A DNA stretch of 64,000 nt from the NCBI RefSeq assembly GCF_011050055.1, contig NZ_DRGM01000167.1, positions 1-64,000 on the forward strand. The letters run 5' to 3'. Shown one piece after another: positions 44,433 through 52,812 of this stretch. A program made the position numbers and the translations under genes. Source of the DNA: Pseudoalteromonas prydzensis. GTDB lineage: Bacteria; Pseudomonadota; Gammaproteobacteria; Enterobacterales; Alteromonadaceae. Each line of letters starts with the position of its first letter. The first letter of the stretch is position 1. Under the pieces are notes generated by a model. It worked only from the letters and a program-made list of their open reading frames with translations, did not search any database and was not told the origin of the DNA.

Positions 44433-45507
44433 CCCTTTGTTACCCGCTAATATTGATGCATTAGCAGCATATAGCTCGGCAAAAAGTGAGAAACTAACCG
44501 GCACAACGTGGCTTAATGCCAATGAAAGCCCGTATGTTAAAAGTATCGATATCAGCATTAATGATTTAAACCGCTACCCTGATCCGCAACCGGCAAGCGT
44601 TATAAACCGTTATGCAAGTTACGCTCAGTTAACCCCTGAACAAGTATTGATGACCCGTGGTGCTGATGAAGGTATTGAGCTACTGGTACGCACCTATTGC
44701 CAACCAGCGCAAGATTCAGTTGCGCTATTTTTACCAACGTACGGCATGTACAAAGTAACGGCAGATACCCACAACGTAGCAATAAATGACTTAAGCCAAG
44801 CATTATTACTCGATGGTACAGTTGATGAAATAGTCACCGCTGTTGGTAATAGCAAATTAGTGTTTATTTGTAATCCAAATAACCCAACAGGCAGCTTAAC
44901 ACCGCTTGAAAAAGTAAAGGCCATTGCCACAGCACTTGCCGATAAAGCACTGATCGTTGTGGATGAAGCCTATATTGAATTTTGCCCAGAGCAAAGTGCA
45001 AGCAAACTCATCAATGACTTTGCCAACATAGTTGTACTTAGAACGCTCTCTAAGGCGTTTGCGTTAGCGGGCCTGCGTACGGGTTTTACCCTTGCCCAAG
45101 CGTCGGTACTAGCGCCAATACGTAAAGTAATTGCGCCGTATCCGGTATCAACCGTGGTTGCCAGTATTGCTGCAAGTGCTCTGAGCCCAGATGCCATTAC
45201 CTCTATGCGTCGCCAAGTAAGCATTTTAAACGCACTGAGGGCAAAGCTTAAGCAGTGGCTCGAAGCCTCCCCTGCGGTATTACAAGTACTCAGTGGTGAA
45301 GGTAACTTTGTCACTCTAAAGCTAGCCGATAAAAACAGCTTTACTATCGCACTTGAGCAAGGCTTAGTGATGCGTGCTTTTACCTTATACGGTGAAAACG
45401 ATTGGCTACGTATTTCAATCGGCAGTGAGCAAGAATTAGAACAAGTTAAAATATGGTTAGATGGCCTAAGTCAATCAGCCACTTTTGAAGAGCAGGAAGT
45501 ATCATGA
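44422..45507 (+). CDS. hisC: Histidinol-phosphate aminotransferase
   Basis: A 361-residue PLP-dependent class I/II aminotransferase converting imidazole-acetol phosphate to histidinol phosphate. TWLNANESPY at the start, ICNPNNPTGSL, VVDEAYIEFC (PLP Asp) and LRTLSKAFALAGLRTGF with the Schiff-base Lys identify HisC. ATG lies inside hisD; its end overlaps hisB by 4 nt (ATGA). Confidence 0.96.
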   Translation: MSNNPLLPANIDALAAYSSAKSEKLTGTTWLNANESPYVKSIDISINDLNRYPDPQPASVINRYASYAQLTPEQVLMTRGADEGIELLVRTYCQPAQDSVALFLPTYGMYKVTADTHNVAINDLSQALLLDGTVDEIVTAVGNSKLVFICNPNNPTGSLTPLEKVKAIATALADKALIVVDEAYIEFCPEQSASKLINDFANIVVLRTLSKAFALAGLRTGFTLAQASVLAPIRKVIAPYPVSTVVASIAASALSPDAITSMRRQVSILNALRAKLKQWLEASPAVLQVLSGEGNFVTLKLADKNSFTIALEQGLVMRAFTLYGENDWLRISIGSEQELEQVKIWLDGLSQSATFEEQEVS

Positions 45508-46565
45508 GCAACCCGTATTTATTTATCGACCGTGACGGCACTATTATCGAAGAGCCAATCACCGACAAGCAAGTAGACAGTCTTGAAAAGCTGGCGTTTT
45601 TACCTAATGTGATCCCTGCTCTATTACAATTGCAAGGTGCGGGTTATCGTTTAGTGATGGTGTCAAACCAAGATGGTTTAGGCACAGATAGTTTCCCAAC
45701 CGCGGATTTTGATATTGCCCAAGATAAGATGATGGCTATTTTATCAAGCCAAGGCATTAAATTTGATGAGGTGTTAATTTGCCCACATTTTAATGAGCAA
45801 AATTGTGATTGTCGTAAGCCAAAAACAGGTTTGCTTACCGAGTTAATGCGTTCAGGCAAAGTCGATTTAGCACGCTCATTTGTGATTGGCGATCGCCAAA
45901 CAGATATTGGTCTTGCCCAAAACTTATGCTGCGAAGGCATTTTGTATGACGGTGACTGGAACGCGATAGTTACTAAGTTGACCACCGCCGACCGCCAAGG
46001 CCGCGTTACTCGCAATACCAAAGAAACGCAAATTGATGTCAAACTCAATTTAGATCAAAGTAAAAATGGCGAGATCAGCACAGGCCTAGGCTTTTTTGAT
46101 CACATGCTTGATCAAATTCGCACCCACGCCAACATTGGCCTTGATATTCAAGCCCGTGGCGATTTACACATTGACGAGCACCACCTTGTTGAAGATATCG
46201 GTATTGCCCTTGGTTTAGCCCTTAAGCAAGCCCTTGGTACTAAATCGCAAATTGCTCGCTATGGGTTTGCCCTGCCAATGGATGAATGCAAAGCGGAAGC
46301 GCAAATCGATTTATCGGGGCGTGCCTCATTTGTATTAAACGCCAACTTTAGCCGTGAAAAAGCCGGTGATTTAGACGTACAAATGGTTGAGCATTTTTTC
46401 AAAAGCTTAAGCGACAATGCAGCGATCAGCTTAATACTGTCGGTTAGCGACGGTAACTGTCATCACCAAGTTGAAGGTTTATTTAAAGCGTTTTCTCGCG
46501 CTTTACGTATGGCCATTGCCGCTGATACCAGCCAACAAACCGCCAGCTCTAAGGGGTGTTTATGA
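45504..46565 (+). CDS. hisB: Bifunctional histidinol phosphatase / imidazoleglycerol-phosphate dehydratase
   Basis: A 353-residue fusion, as in enterobacteria. Residues 1-165 are a HAD-type phosphatase (FIDRDGTIIEEP with the nucleophile Asp, CPHFNEQNCDCRKP zinc loop, VIGDRQTDIGLA). Residues about 168-353 are the IGP dehydratase with its manganese-binding histidines (GFFDHMLDQIRTH, DEHHLVEDIG, and VSDGNCHHQVEG). Catalyses steps 7 and 9 of the pathway. Overlaps hisH by 4 nt. Confidence 0.96.
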   Translation: MSNPYLFIDRDGTIIEEPITDKQVDSLEKLAFLPNVIPALLQLQGAGYRLVMVSNQDGLGTDSFPTADFDIAQDKMMAILSSQGIKFDEVLICPHFNEQNCDCRKPKTGLLTELMRSGKVDLARSFVIGDRQTDIGLAQNLCCEGILYDGDWNAIVTKLTTADRQGRVTRNTKETQIDVKLNLDQSKNGEISTGLGFFDHMLDQIRTHANIGLDIQARGDLHIDEHHLVEDIGIALGLALKQALGTKSQIARYGFALPMDECKAEAQIDLSGRASFVLNANFSREKAGDLDVQMVEHFFKSLSDNAAISLILSVSDGNCHHQVEGLFKAFSRALRMAIAADTSQQTASSKGCL

Positions 46566-47152
46566 TTGCCATCATTAATACCGGTTGTGCCAATATAAAC
46601 TCAGTGCGTTTTGCTTTTGAACGCCTTGGCCAAACGCCTGAGGTTATTACCTCACCAGAGCAACTTAAAAACTTTGAACGCGCCATTTTACCCGGAGTTG
46701 GTCATGCATCAGTTGCCATGAAGCGCTTAGTTGAAGGCGGCTGGCAACAAGCGATAAATGACTACCAACGCCCGCTGATGGGGATTTGTTTAGGTATGCA
46801 GCTTTTGTGCGACAGCACTGAAGAAGGTAATGTGCAATGTTTGGGTAAAATCCCAGGGCAAGTTAAAGCGCTGGATGTGGGCAGTTTAACCTCGCCGCAC
46901 ATGGGCTGGAACAATCTTACCGTTAACCGTGAACATGCGCTCACCAAAGGCCTTGATGCAAACGACCAAGTGTATTTTGTACACAGTTTTGCCCATACAG
47001 TAAATGACGCAACACTTGTTAGCGGCGAATACGGGCAAACATTTTCGGCGATTGTTGCCAACGACAACTACGCGGGCATGCAATTTCACCCTGAGCGTAG
47101 CGCTAAAGTCGGCACTCGGTTATTACAGAACTTTTTAGACTGGCAAGTTTAA
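46562..47152 (+). CDS. hisH: Imidazole glycerol phosphate synthase, glutaminase subunit
   Basis: A 196-residue class I glutamine amidotransferase supplying ammonia to HisF. Nucleophile Cys in MGICLGMQLL (about residue 77), and His/Glu in MQFHPERSAK near the C-terminus complete the triad; oxyanion loop LPGVGHAS. I start at the ATG at 46562 (ATGA overlap with hisB, AAGGGG upstream); a GTG two codons earlier is less likely because homology begins at IAIINTGCAN. Confidence 0.95.
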   Translation: MIAIINTGCANINSVRFAFERLGQTPEVITSPEQLKNFERAILPGVGHASVAMKRLVEGGWQQAINDYQRPLMGICLGMQLLCDSTEEGNVQCLGKIPGQVKALDVGSLTSPHMGWNNLTVNREHALTKGLDANDQVYFVHSFAHTVNDATLVSGEYGQTFSAIVANDNYAGMQFHPERSAKVGTRLLQNFLDWQV

Positions 47153-47177
47153 TCAAATATTTATAAAGAGAATTCAA

Positions 47178-47912
47178 GTGATTATTCCAGCATTAGATGT
47201 ATTACAAAATCAAATCGTGCGTTTATACCAAGGTAAGTACGATACTGCGCAATTTTACCCGTTTGAGCTTGGTGCGCGCTTACAAGAGTACGCACAAAGC
47301 GGCGCAGGTAAATTGCACCTTGTTGATTTAGAAGGTGCACGCGATCCAAGTAAAAAACAATGGCAACACATTCAAGCAGCCACTAAAGCACTTAACGTGC
47401 CGTATCAAGTCGGTGGCGGTATTCGTACCGAGCAAGACGTAAGCGACTGGCTTAAAGCCGGCGCCAACCAAGTGGTGATTGGCTCTATGGCGGTTGAAAA
47501 ACGTGATGAAGTGAAAGGCTGGATTGAAAAATTCGCTGCCAAGCACTTTGTTATCGCCCTTGATGTTAATAAAACCGACAATGGCTGGGCGCCTGCCACT
47601 CACGGTTGGTTAAGTGAATCTGAATTTGGCTTATTTGAATTAGTCGATTTTTATGTGTCATTGGGTGTTATAGACTTCCTATGTACGGACATCAGTAAAG
47701 ACGGCACCATGACCGGCCCTTCGTTTGCACTGTACCAAGATTTAGCGAACCACAACAGCGACATCAAAGTACAAGCATCTGGTGGCGTAAGCTCACTTGA
47801 TGACATTAAAAAGCTCAAAGAACTAGGCGTAGGTGGCGTTATTTTAGGTAAGTCATTACTGGATGGCGCATTTAATGTTGAGGAGGCGCTGGCATGTTAT
47901 CAAAACGCATAA
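47178..47912 (+). CDS. hisA: ProFAR isomerase
   Basis: A 244-residue TIM barrel catalysing the Amadori rearrangement of ProFAR to [23 protein letters not shown] begins the barrel with the catalytic Asp of PALD; VGGGIR and [10 protein letters not shown] are the two phosphate-binding loops; the second catalytic Asp is in [14 protein letters not shown]. The start is GTG (47178), fixed by AAAGAG nearby and by homology from the first residue. Overlaps hisF by 19 nt. Confidence 0.96.
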   Translation: MIIPALDVLQNQIVRLYQGKYDTAQFYPFELGARLQEYAQSGAGKLHLVDLEGARDPSKKQWQHIQAATKALNVPYQVGGGIRTEQDVSDWLKAGANQVVIGSMAVEKRDEVKGWIEKFAAKHFVIALDVNKTDNGWAPATHGWLSESEFGLFELVDFYVSLGVIDFLCTDISKDGTMTGPSFALYQDLANHNSDIKVQASGGVSSLDDIKKLKELGVGGVILGKSLLDGAFNVEEALACYQNA

Positions 47913-48673
47913 TCCCGTGTTTAGACGTTAAAGACGGCCAAGTAGTTAAAGGCGTTAAATTTAAAGGCCATGAAATTGTTGGTGATATTTTAACGCTTGC
48001 GCAAGCTTACAGTGAAGCGGGCGCAGACGAACTGGTGTTTTATGAAATTAGCGCCAGTGTTGAAAAACGCCTACTCGATGTGAATTGGGTAGAAAGCATT
48101 GCTCGCCATATTGATATTCCATTTTGTGTTGCGGGTGGTATTAAATCAGTTGCTGATGCGGCGCGCGTACTTGAGCGCGGCGCGGATAAAATCAGTATCA
48201 ACAGCCCTGCTATCGCCCGCCCTGAGCTTATTAAAGAACTACACGATGAGTTTGGTAAGCAATGTGTAGTGGTCGGCATTGATAGCTTTTATGATGAAGC
48301 AACCGGTGAATACTTGGTTTATCAATTGACTGGCGATCCGAACGCATCAAGCCGTACCCGTTATAAAACCGAGGAATGGGTGCAGCGCGTGCAAGACTTA
48401 GGCGCGGGCGAAATCGTACTAAACTGCATGAACCAAGACGGTGTACGTAATGGTTACGATAACCAGCAATTATCTAAAATGCGTGCTTTATGTGATATAC
48501 CACTGATCGCCTCAGGCGGCGCTGGCAGCATGCAAGATTTTGTCGATGTATTTCAGCAAAGCCACGTTGATGGCGCACTGGCAGCCAGCGTATTTCACAA
48601 AAATGTGATCAATATCGGCGAATTAAAACAATATTTAATCGATAACCAAGTGGCGGCGCGACTATGCAACTAA
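47894..48673 (+). CDS. hisF: Imidazole glycerol phosphate synthase, cyclase subunit
   Basis: A 259-residue TIM barrel. [16 protein letters not shown] holds the catalytic Asp and [10 protein letters not shown] the C-terminal phosphate loop; the second catalytic Asp is in [11 protein letters not shown]. With HisH it closes the imidazole ring and releases AICAR to purine synthesis. Overlaps hisA by 19 nt and hisIE by 10 nt. Confidence 0.97.
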   Translation: MLSKRIIPCLDVKDGQVVKGVKFKGHEIVGDILTLAQAYSEAGADELVFYEISASVEKRLLDVNWVESIARHIDIPFCVAGGIKSVADAARVLERGADKISINSPAIARPELIKELHDEFGKQCVVVGIDSFYDEATGEYLVYQLTGDPNASSRTRYKTEEWVQRVQDLGAGEIVLNCMNQDGVRNGYDNQQLSKMRALCDIPLIASGGAGSMQDFVDVFQQSHVDGALAASVFHKNVINIGELKQYLIDNQVAARLCN

Positions 48674-49278
48674 CCAAACAAAACCTTACCCAAGTTGATT
48701 TTGCTAAAAGCGAATTGATCCCTGCCATCGTGCAAGATGCCCGTACTGGTGTGATTTTAATGCAAGGCTTTATGAATCAAGAATCGCTGGCAGTGACCTT
48801 TGAAAAGCAAAAAGTGACGTTTTACTCGCGTTCAAAAAACCGTTTATGGACCAAAGGCGAAACCTCTGAGAATTACTTAGAAGTGGTGTCGGTGCATACT
48901 GATTGTGACTACGACTCTATTTTAGTGCTAGCCAAACCACTTGGCCCTACTTGTCACTTAGGCACACAAAGTTGCTTTGGTGATGCTGCCAAACCGGCAT
49001 TAAGCTTTTTAGCCCAGCTTGAGCAAGTGATTGTCGCGCGTAAAAATGACGACCCCGAAACAAGCTACACTGCCTCTTTATTTGCAAAAGACTTAAGCCG
49101 CAGCTGCCAAAAAGTAGGCGAAGAAGGCGTTGAAGTTGCACTTGCTGCGATGAAACACGACAACGAAGAGCTCACTAATGAGTCAGCTGATTTGTTATAT
49201 CACCTAATCGTGTTACTACAACGCCAAGGCTTAGAGCTGAAAGACGTGGTTGCGTGTTTGCAAGGAAGACATAAGTAA
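48664..49278 (+). CDS. hisI: Bifunctional PR-AMP cyclohydrolase / PR-ATP pyrophosphatase
   Basis: A 204-residue HisIE fusion catalysing steps 2 and 3. HisI part (1-115): [35 protein letters not shown] and [12 protein letters not shown] with zinc cysteines. HisE part (about 118-204): helical, with [13 protein letters not shown] and [12 protein letters not shown] carrying the Mg-binding acids. Last gene of the operon, followed by a terminator 19 nt later. Confidence 0.96.
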   Translation: MQLTKQNLTQVDFAKSELIPAIVQDARTGVILMQGFMNQESLAVTFEKQKVTFYSRSKNRLWTKGETSENYLEVVSVHTDCDYDSILVLAKPLGPTCHLGTQSCFGDAAKPALSFLAQLEQVIVARKNDDPETSYTASLFAKDLSRSCQKVGEEGVEVALAAMKHDNEELTNESADLLYHLIVLLQRQGLELKDVVACLQGRHK

Positions 49279-49297
49279 GTTTAACTAACTTGCTATT

Positions 49298-49324
49298 AAG
49301 CGCTGAGTGTTGCTCAGCGCTTTT
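49298..49324 (+). terminator. his operon terminator
   Basis: AAGCGCTGAG (49298-49307) pairs perfectly with CTCAGCGCTT (49313-49322) around a 5-nt loop, then TT. The DNA from 49325 to 49464 shows nothing recognisable. Confidence 0.85.
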
Positions 49325-49464
49325 AAGTGAATTACTCACAAAGAGGCCAAGAGGCGCTGCGCTTAAGAGAAATTAAAAAGTAATTACAAATTAAATGCTA
49401 AGCCTCGACACATAGCTACCGATTATAAAAACCGAGAAGCTAAGTAAGTTTTTTACAGTCTAGA

Positions 49465-49767
49465 TCACGCTATGGTCTCAAGACCTTTCTTTTGGGCTAG
49501 TGAGAGCATTTTTAACGCTGCGCCTCTTGGTTTACTTTCACCTTGTTCCCATTTCTTCACTAGTTTATCACTAACATTAAAATAGCGAGCGAATACTGGT
49601 TGGGAAAGGTTATTTTTTTGCCTAAGACTTCGCACTTGCTCGGGTGTAAATTCATGTACCGTAGTTAAGCAAAGAGCATCAAACTTTCGCATGGTAGTCT
49701 TATTAATTACCTTAGACTTTTGCAAGCCTTTCGCAGTTTTATGTACTGCAGTTAAAATATCACTCAT
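49465..49767 (-). CDS. XRE-type antitoxin (HigA/NadS-like)
   Basis: A 100-residue antitoxin. The N-terminal 40 residues should wrap the toxin; residues about 42-95 are an XRE helix-turn-helix (LRQKNNLSQPVFARYFNV then LVKKWEQGES). It overlaps the toxin gene upstream by 8 nt. Toxin-first order is typical of higBA-type modules. It would neutralise the toxin and repress the pair at 50134-50152. Confidence 0.85.
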   Translation of the reverse strand: MSDILTAVHKTAKGLQKSKVINKTTMRKFDALCLTTVHEFTPEQVRSLRQKNNLSQPVFARYFNVSDKLVKKWEQGESKPRGAALKMLSLAQKKGLETIA

Positions 49768-50131
49768 AATTTACTACCTCAATCAGCTCACCATCATCTA
49801 CTAATTGGTTAAGCTCAGTCTGATTAAACGCTAAAAACTCTTTTGCTAACTCTTTTAAAGCGAGTTTTTCTTTACCGTTGATATTAGCTCTGTCGCTTTT
49901 AGCAAACTCATACAGAAAAAAGTATTTGTCTCCTATCACAGCCCCAACAATAGTGCGATATCCTGCACTTTTCCCCTTATTTCCAACAGCAATACGTTTT
50001 TTAAAAACATTACCACCCAACTCTGCATCAAAAAGTCCTTTGCTCATCTGCTCACAGGCGTTGATAAGATCATTGTCTGATAGAATTTCTTTTTTAGTTA
50101 AAGATGCAAAAACCTTCGTTTTATAAATCAA
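49760..50131 (-). CDS. RelE/HigB-superfamily toxin
   Basis: A 123-residue toxin-like protein (RelE group of the COG4737 kind). Features are the early KTKVFASLTKKEILSD, the central beta segment VFKKRIAVGNKGKSAGYRTIV with basic residues, FFLYEFAKSDRANI, and a C-terminal LKELAKEFL helix. Such proteins are mRNA interferases acting on ribosomes. Start is TTG at 50131 with TAGGAG six bases upstream. It precedes the antitoxin with 8-nt overlap. The pair forms a small mobile-type island between his and the DGSG protein. Confidence 0.85.
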   Translation of the reverse strand: MIYKTKVFASLTKKEILSDNDLINACEQMSKGLFDAELGGNVFKKRIAVGNKGKSAGYRTIVGAVIGDKYFFLYEFAKSDRANINGKEKLALKELAKEFLAFNQTELNQLVDDGELIEVVNYE

Positions 50132-50133
50132 AG

Positions 50134-50152
50134 TATACTCCTATAGGGTATA
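50134..50152. promoter_or_regulatory. Palindromic autoregulatory site of the toxin-antitoxin pair
   Basis: TATAC (50134-50138) and GTATA (50148-50152) flank a second, perfect palindrome CCTATAGG (50140-50147), all overlapping the toxin's ribosome binding site. Toxin-antitoxin operons usually repress themselves at such palindromes. Confidence 0.5.
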
Positions 50153-50334
50153 TTTACAAGGTGTAGAAATTGCCATTAATCAAGATTGGCGCAAACATGT
50201 TTCAATACCCATATAAGATACAACCTGTATTAGATAACTTTAATTTAAAATAAAAAATTATCAAACCCTCTTTAAACCTTTCAATCACTGTGTGCGACTA
50301 AACTAAAAACACCACAAAATAAAAGGGAATAATA

Positions 50335-51072
50335 ATGATTAACGCATTCACACGACTGACTCTGATTGGCGCGGCACTGCTATCAGCTCAAGCTTTGGCT
50401 TGGAATAACGAGATGACACTACAAGACACAAAACAGCTTACCCTTGATGCTCAATCACTATCAGCATTAAACGTTGCAGCCGGTTCGGGCTTTTTACATA
50501 TCGTAGGCAGTAATACCGACACCGTAACGGTAAAGGCTGAAATTTATCAAGATGAAGCGCACGACAACTACTGCCTTGCTTTAGATAAAAGTGGCAACTC
50601 AGCAAAGTTAACCGCGAATAATTGTGACAGTAATAATGACCAACCAACGCGCATTGATTTAACGGTTTCAATACCGAAAACATTTACCCTTGATATTACT
50701 GATGGCTCAGGTGACATTTCGATTGAAAATGCAGCTACAACCAAAATCAATGATGGCTCTGGCGCAATTAAAATCAATAATATTTCGGGTCAATTAACCA
50801 TTGAAGATGGCTCAGGCGCAATCACTGCGAGCAATATTACTGACAACGTAAATATCCATGACGGCTCTGGCAGTATTGAACTGGCAAACACTCAAGGTGA
50901 TGTAATTATTCATGATGGTTCGGGCAGTATCGATGTGCAAAACATTGGCGGCAACGTTACTGTGAGTGATGGCTCCGGTGGTATTTATGTCAACAAAGCT
51001 GCTAGTTTTACATTACTTGCTGATGGCTCAGGTAGCGTAACAATAAAAAATGTACCCGTTCAAAATCGATAA
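50335..51072 (+). CDS. Secreted DGSG-repeat beta-solenoid protein (DUF4097-like)
   Basis: A 245-residue exported protein (signal peptide 1-22, ending AQALAW). Residues about 125-240 hold seven copies of a DGSG(D/A/S/G)(I/V) motif spaced 17-21 residues, each followed by a short beta segment such as QLTIEDGSGAI. This regular turn-strand pattern predicts a right-handed beta-helix, as in DUF4097 putative adhesins. Residues 30-120 resemble the N-terminal beta domain of that group, with a Cys pair (YCLALDK, NNCDSN). AAAGGGA precedes the ATG. Probably periplasmic or surface-located; ligand unknown. Confidence 0.75.
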   Translation: MINAFTRLTLIGAALLSAQALAWNNEMTLQDTKQLTLDAQSLSALNVAAGSGFLHIVGSNTDTVTVKAEIYQDEAHDNYCLALDKSGNSAKLTANNCDSNNDQPTRIDLTVSIPKTFTLDITDGSGDISIENAATTKINDGSGAIKINNISGQLTIEDGSGAITASNITDNVNIHDGSGSIELANTQGDVIIHDGSGSIDVQNIGGNVTVSDGSGGIYVNKAASFTLLADGSGSVTIKNVPVQNR

Positions 51073-51242
51073 GTGGCTGCGTTTAATTAAAATAAGGGCT
51101 AGTCGTCAAAAATAGCGCTGCGGACGTTTGATATAAGTCATGCAATGATTTTATTTTCACGTCTTTAATGGCATTTTTTCAAGCCCTTAGGTATCCTTTA
51201 AGCAACTTCGAAGGATTAGCTATCACATAAGGATAGTCCACT

Positions 51243-51755
51243 ATGAAAAAGTATTTATCGGTATTATTAACAGGCCTTATTTTATCGGGTTGTAGCAGCT
51301 TCACGACTGAGCAAAAAGCAAGCATTGATAACCTCACGCCTTGTGAAAAAATCAATGGTTTATTAGCCGCCTACGACTCACGTTTTGAGGTGTTAAAGCG
51401 CACCCGCGTAAATACAAAGTACGCAGAAACCTGGACAGCTAAATACAATCTCGTTGGTGATGCATGCCAAATCAGTGCTCTCGATGCCGATACCGTAACT
51501 TATCGTTGTCAAGATAACTACCAAGAGCAAACGCAAGCGGTGGCCATTCATCAAAAGGCGGTTGACTTCACCCGCGCTTGTTTAGCGCAAAATAACTGGC
51601 ATGAACAACAAAAAGAATCTGCCGATTCATTACGTACTACCTTTGTACTTGATGAAAAAAACCCAGCGATTTCAATCCATACTGGAAAAACATTATCACG
51701 CTCAACGCCATGGTCGACCTCATTTGAAGTGGGTAAATCAGTAGCAAATAAATAG
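51243..51755 (+). CDS. Small lipoprotein of unknown function
   Basis: A 170-residue lipoprotein: LILSGCSSF gives lipid attachment at Cys17. Five further cysteines, CEKINGLL, VGDACQIS, YRCQDN and RACLAQNN among them, suggest disulphides in the periplasm. No named domain. Serine after the lipidated Cys favours the outer membrane. A hairpin (51772-51793) follows. No link with the flanking genes is visible. Confidence 0.7.
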   Translation: MKKYLSVLLTGLILSGCSSFTTEQKASIDNLTPCEKINGLLAAYDSRFEVLKRTRVNTKYAETWTAKYNLVGDACQISALDADTVTYRCQDNYQEQTQAVAIHQKAVDFTRACLAQNNWHEQQKESADSLRTTFVLDEKNPAISIHTGKTLSRSTPWSTSFEVGKSVANK

Positions 51756-51771
51756 CACTAAAACCATAAAA

Positions 51772-51793
51772 CAGGCCAGCAAATGTTGGCCTG
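51772..51793 (+). terminator. Terminator-like hairpin
   Basis: CAGGCCA (51772-51778) pairs with TGGCCTG (51787-51793); no T-tract follows. It lies 15 nt before the DUF1289 ATG, so it may equally act in that gene's leader. Confidence 0.35.
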
Positions 51794-51808
51794 CTTGGCT
51801 AAGGATTT

Positions 51809-51997
51809 ATGAATTCAACACCAAAAAAAAGTTCATCGCTATTAAAAACCGACTGCATTGGTAAATGCCACCGCCTCAAGGGCTATTGCAGCGGCTGCGG
51901 CCGAACTAGCGACGAAATATTTGACTGGATCATTTTATCAGACCAAGAGAAACAAGCTATTTTAGATACTCCCAGAGAGGATGTTAATAATCCATAA
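51809..51997 (+). CDS. DUF1289 family protein
   Basis: A 62-residue protein with the DUF1289 cysteine pattern CIGKCHRLKGYCSGCGRT at residues 16-33 (four Cys, probably binding a metal ion), followed by DEIFDWIILSDQEKQAIL, which is the family's conserved W/L region. Function unknown. TAAGGA precedes the ATG by 5 nt. The next gene on the other strand ends 5 nt further. Confidence 0.85.
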   Translation: MNSTPKKSSSLLKTDCIGKCHRLKGYCSGCGRTSDEIFDWIILSDQEKQAILDTPREDVNNP

Positions 51998-52001
51998 CTT
52001 A

Positions 52002-52661
52002 TTAAGGTGCATTACGTTGCGACGGATCGCGTTTAAAGTCTTTAATTAATTGCTTAGGATCAAGTCGCTCGCGTTGCTTACTTGCTGTCTCAGCCCACCA
52101 CAGTAACTGATTAAACGACCGCGAAAAATATTCGCGCCATGATGCTTGCTCTGCCTCATTGTTTGTTTCACCACTTTCAATAAATACATCCTGCGCTTTT
52201 GGCACATGGATCATAGCTGACACCGGCAAACAGCCAAGCTCACTTAAAAAGCTGCGCATCCCAACAGCAGCGCGCACCCCGCCCCACTGCCCTGCAGAGT
52301 ACGTAACAATAGCGCTGGGTTTATAAGCAAATAAAGAACTACCAAAGTGGTTTAACAAATTAGCTAATGCCGGACTCATTGAATGATTGTACTCAGGGCT
52401 GACCATAATAAACCCATCGCTGGCTGTAATTTTTGCCGCTAGATCATCGAGTTTTTTAGGTACCTCGGCTTGTGAATAAGCAAAGTGCGGTTTAAATATA
52501 GGGTCAAGGTCGTAATCTAGCGGATCTATCAGTTCAATATCATGGTCACTGTATTGCTCAAGCAAACAGCGTTAGCATGCCTTGGCAACTCTTTCACCGA
52601 GACGTGCCGGCTTAGGTGGCGAACTATTTCGAACTGAACCTAAAAAAATCAATAGTTTCAT
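52002..52661 (-). pseudogene. NAD(P)H-dependent FMN reductase gene interrupted by one in-frame TAA
   Basis: From the ATG at 52661 the frame reads MKLLIFLGSVRNSSPPKPAR, a typical flavodoxin-fold FMN-binding start, reaches AKAC and then a TAA (52572-52574), and continues in the same frame as RCLLEQYSDHDIELIDPLDY to the natural end at 52002 (about 219 codons). FMN/substrate segments MVSPEYNHSMSPALANLLNHF and YSAGQWGGVRAAVGMRSFL are intact. The TAA could come from CAA (Gln) by one C-to-T change. A TTG just after the stop would lose the FMN-binding loop. Read-through or a sequencing error are the alternatives. Confidence 0.8.
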
Positions 52662-52711
52662 GTACTAGCATTCCATTTTATTTAAATCAATATACGAATA
52701 TAAACGTAAAT

Positions 52712-52747
52712 TTGTAAGGTAGGTCGTAAATAAAACCTACCTTACAA
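52712..52747. terminator. Long hairpin downstream of metY
   Basis: A 13-bp perfect stem (52712-52724 with 52735-52747) with a 10-nt loop, 65 nt after the metY stop. The minus-strand tail AATTTACG is a poor T-tract, so it may protect the mRNA 3' end as much as terminate. Confidence 0.6.
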
Positions 52748-52812
52748 GCAAAACACAAAATGCATGGTTAAACATTAATGTGGATCACGCTTTAACCCAA
52801 TAGCTAACGTTA

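Noticed and set aside
49325-49464. Possible small RNA or CRISPR-like repeat after the his terminator
   Set aside because: No promoter-terminator pair and no repeated units are visible.
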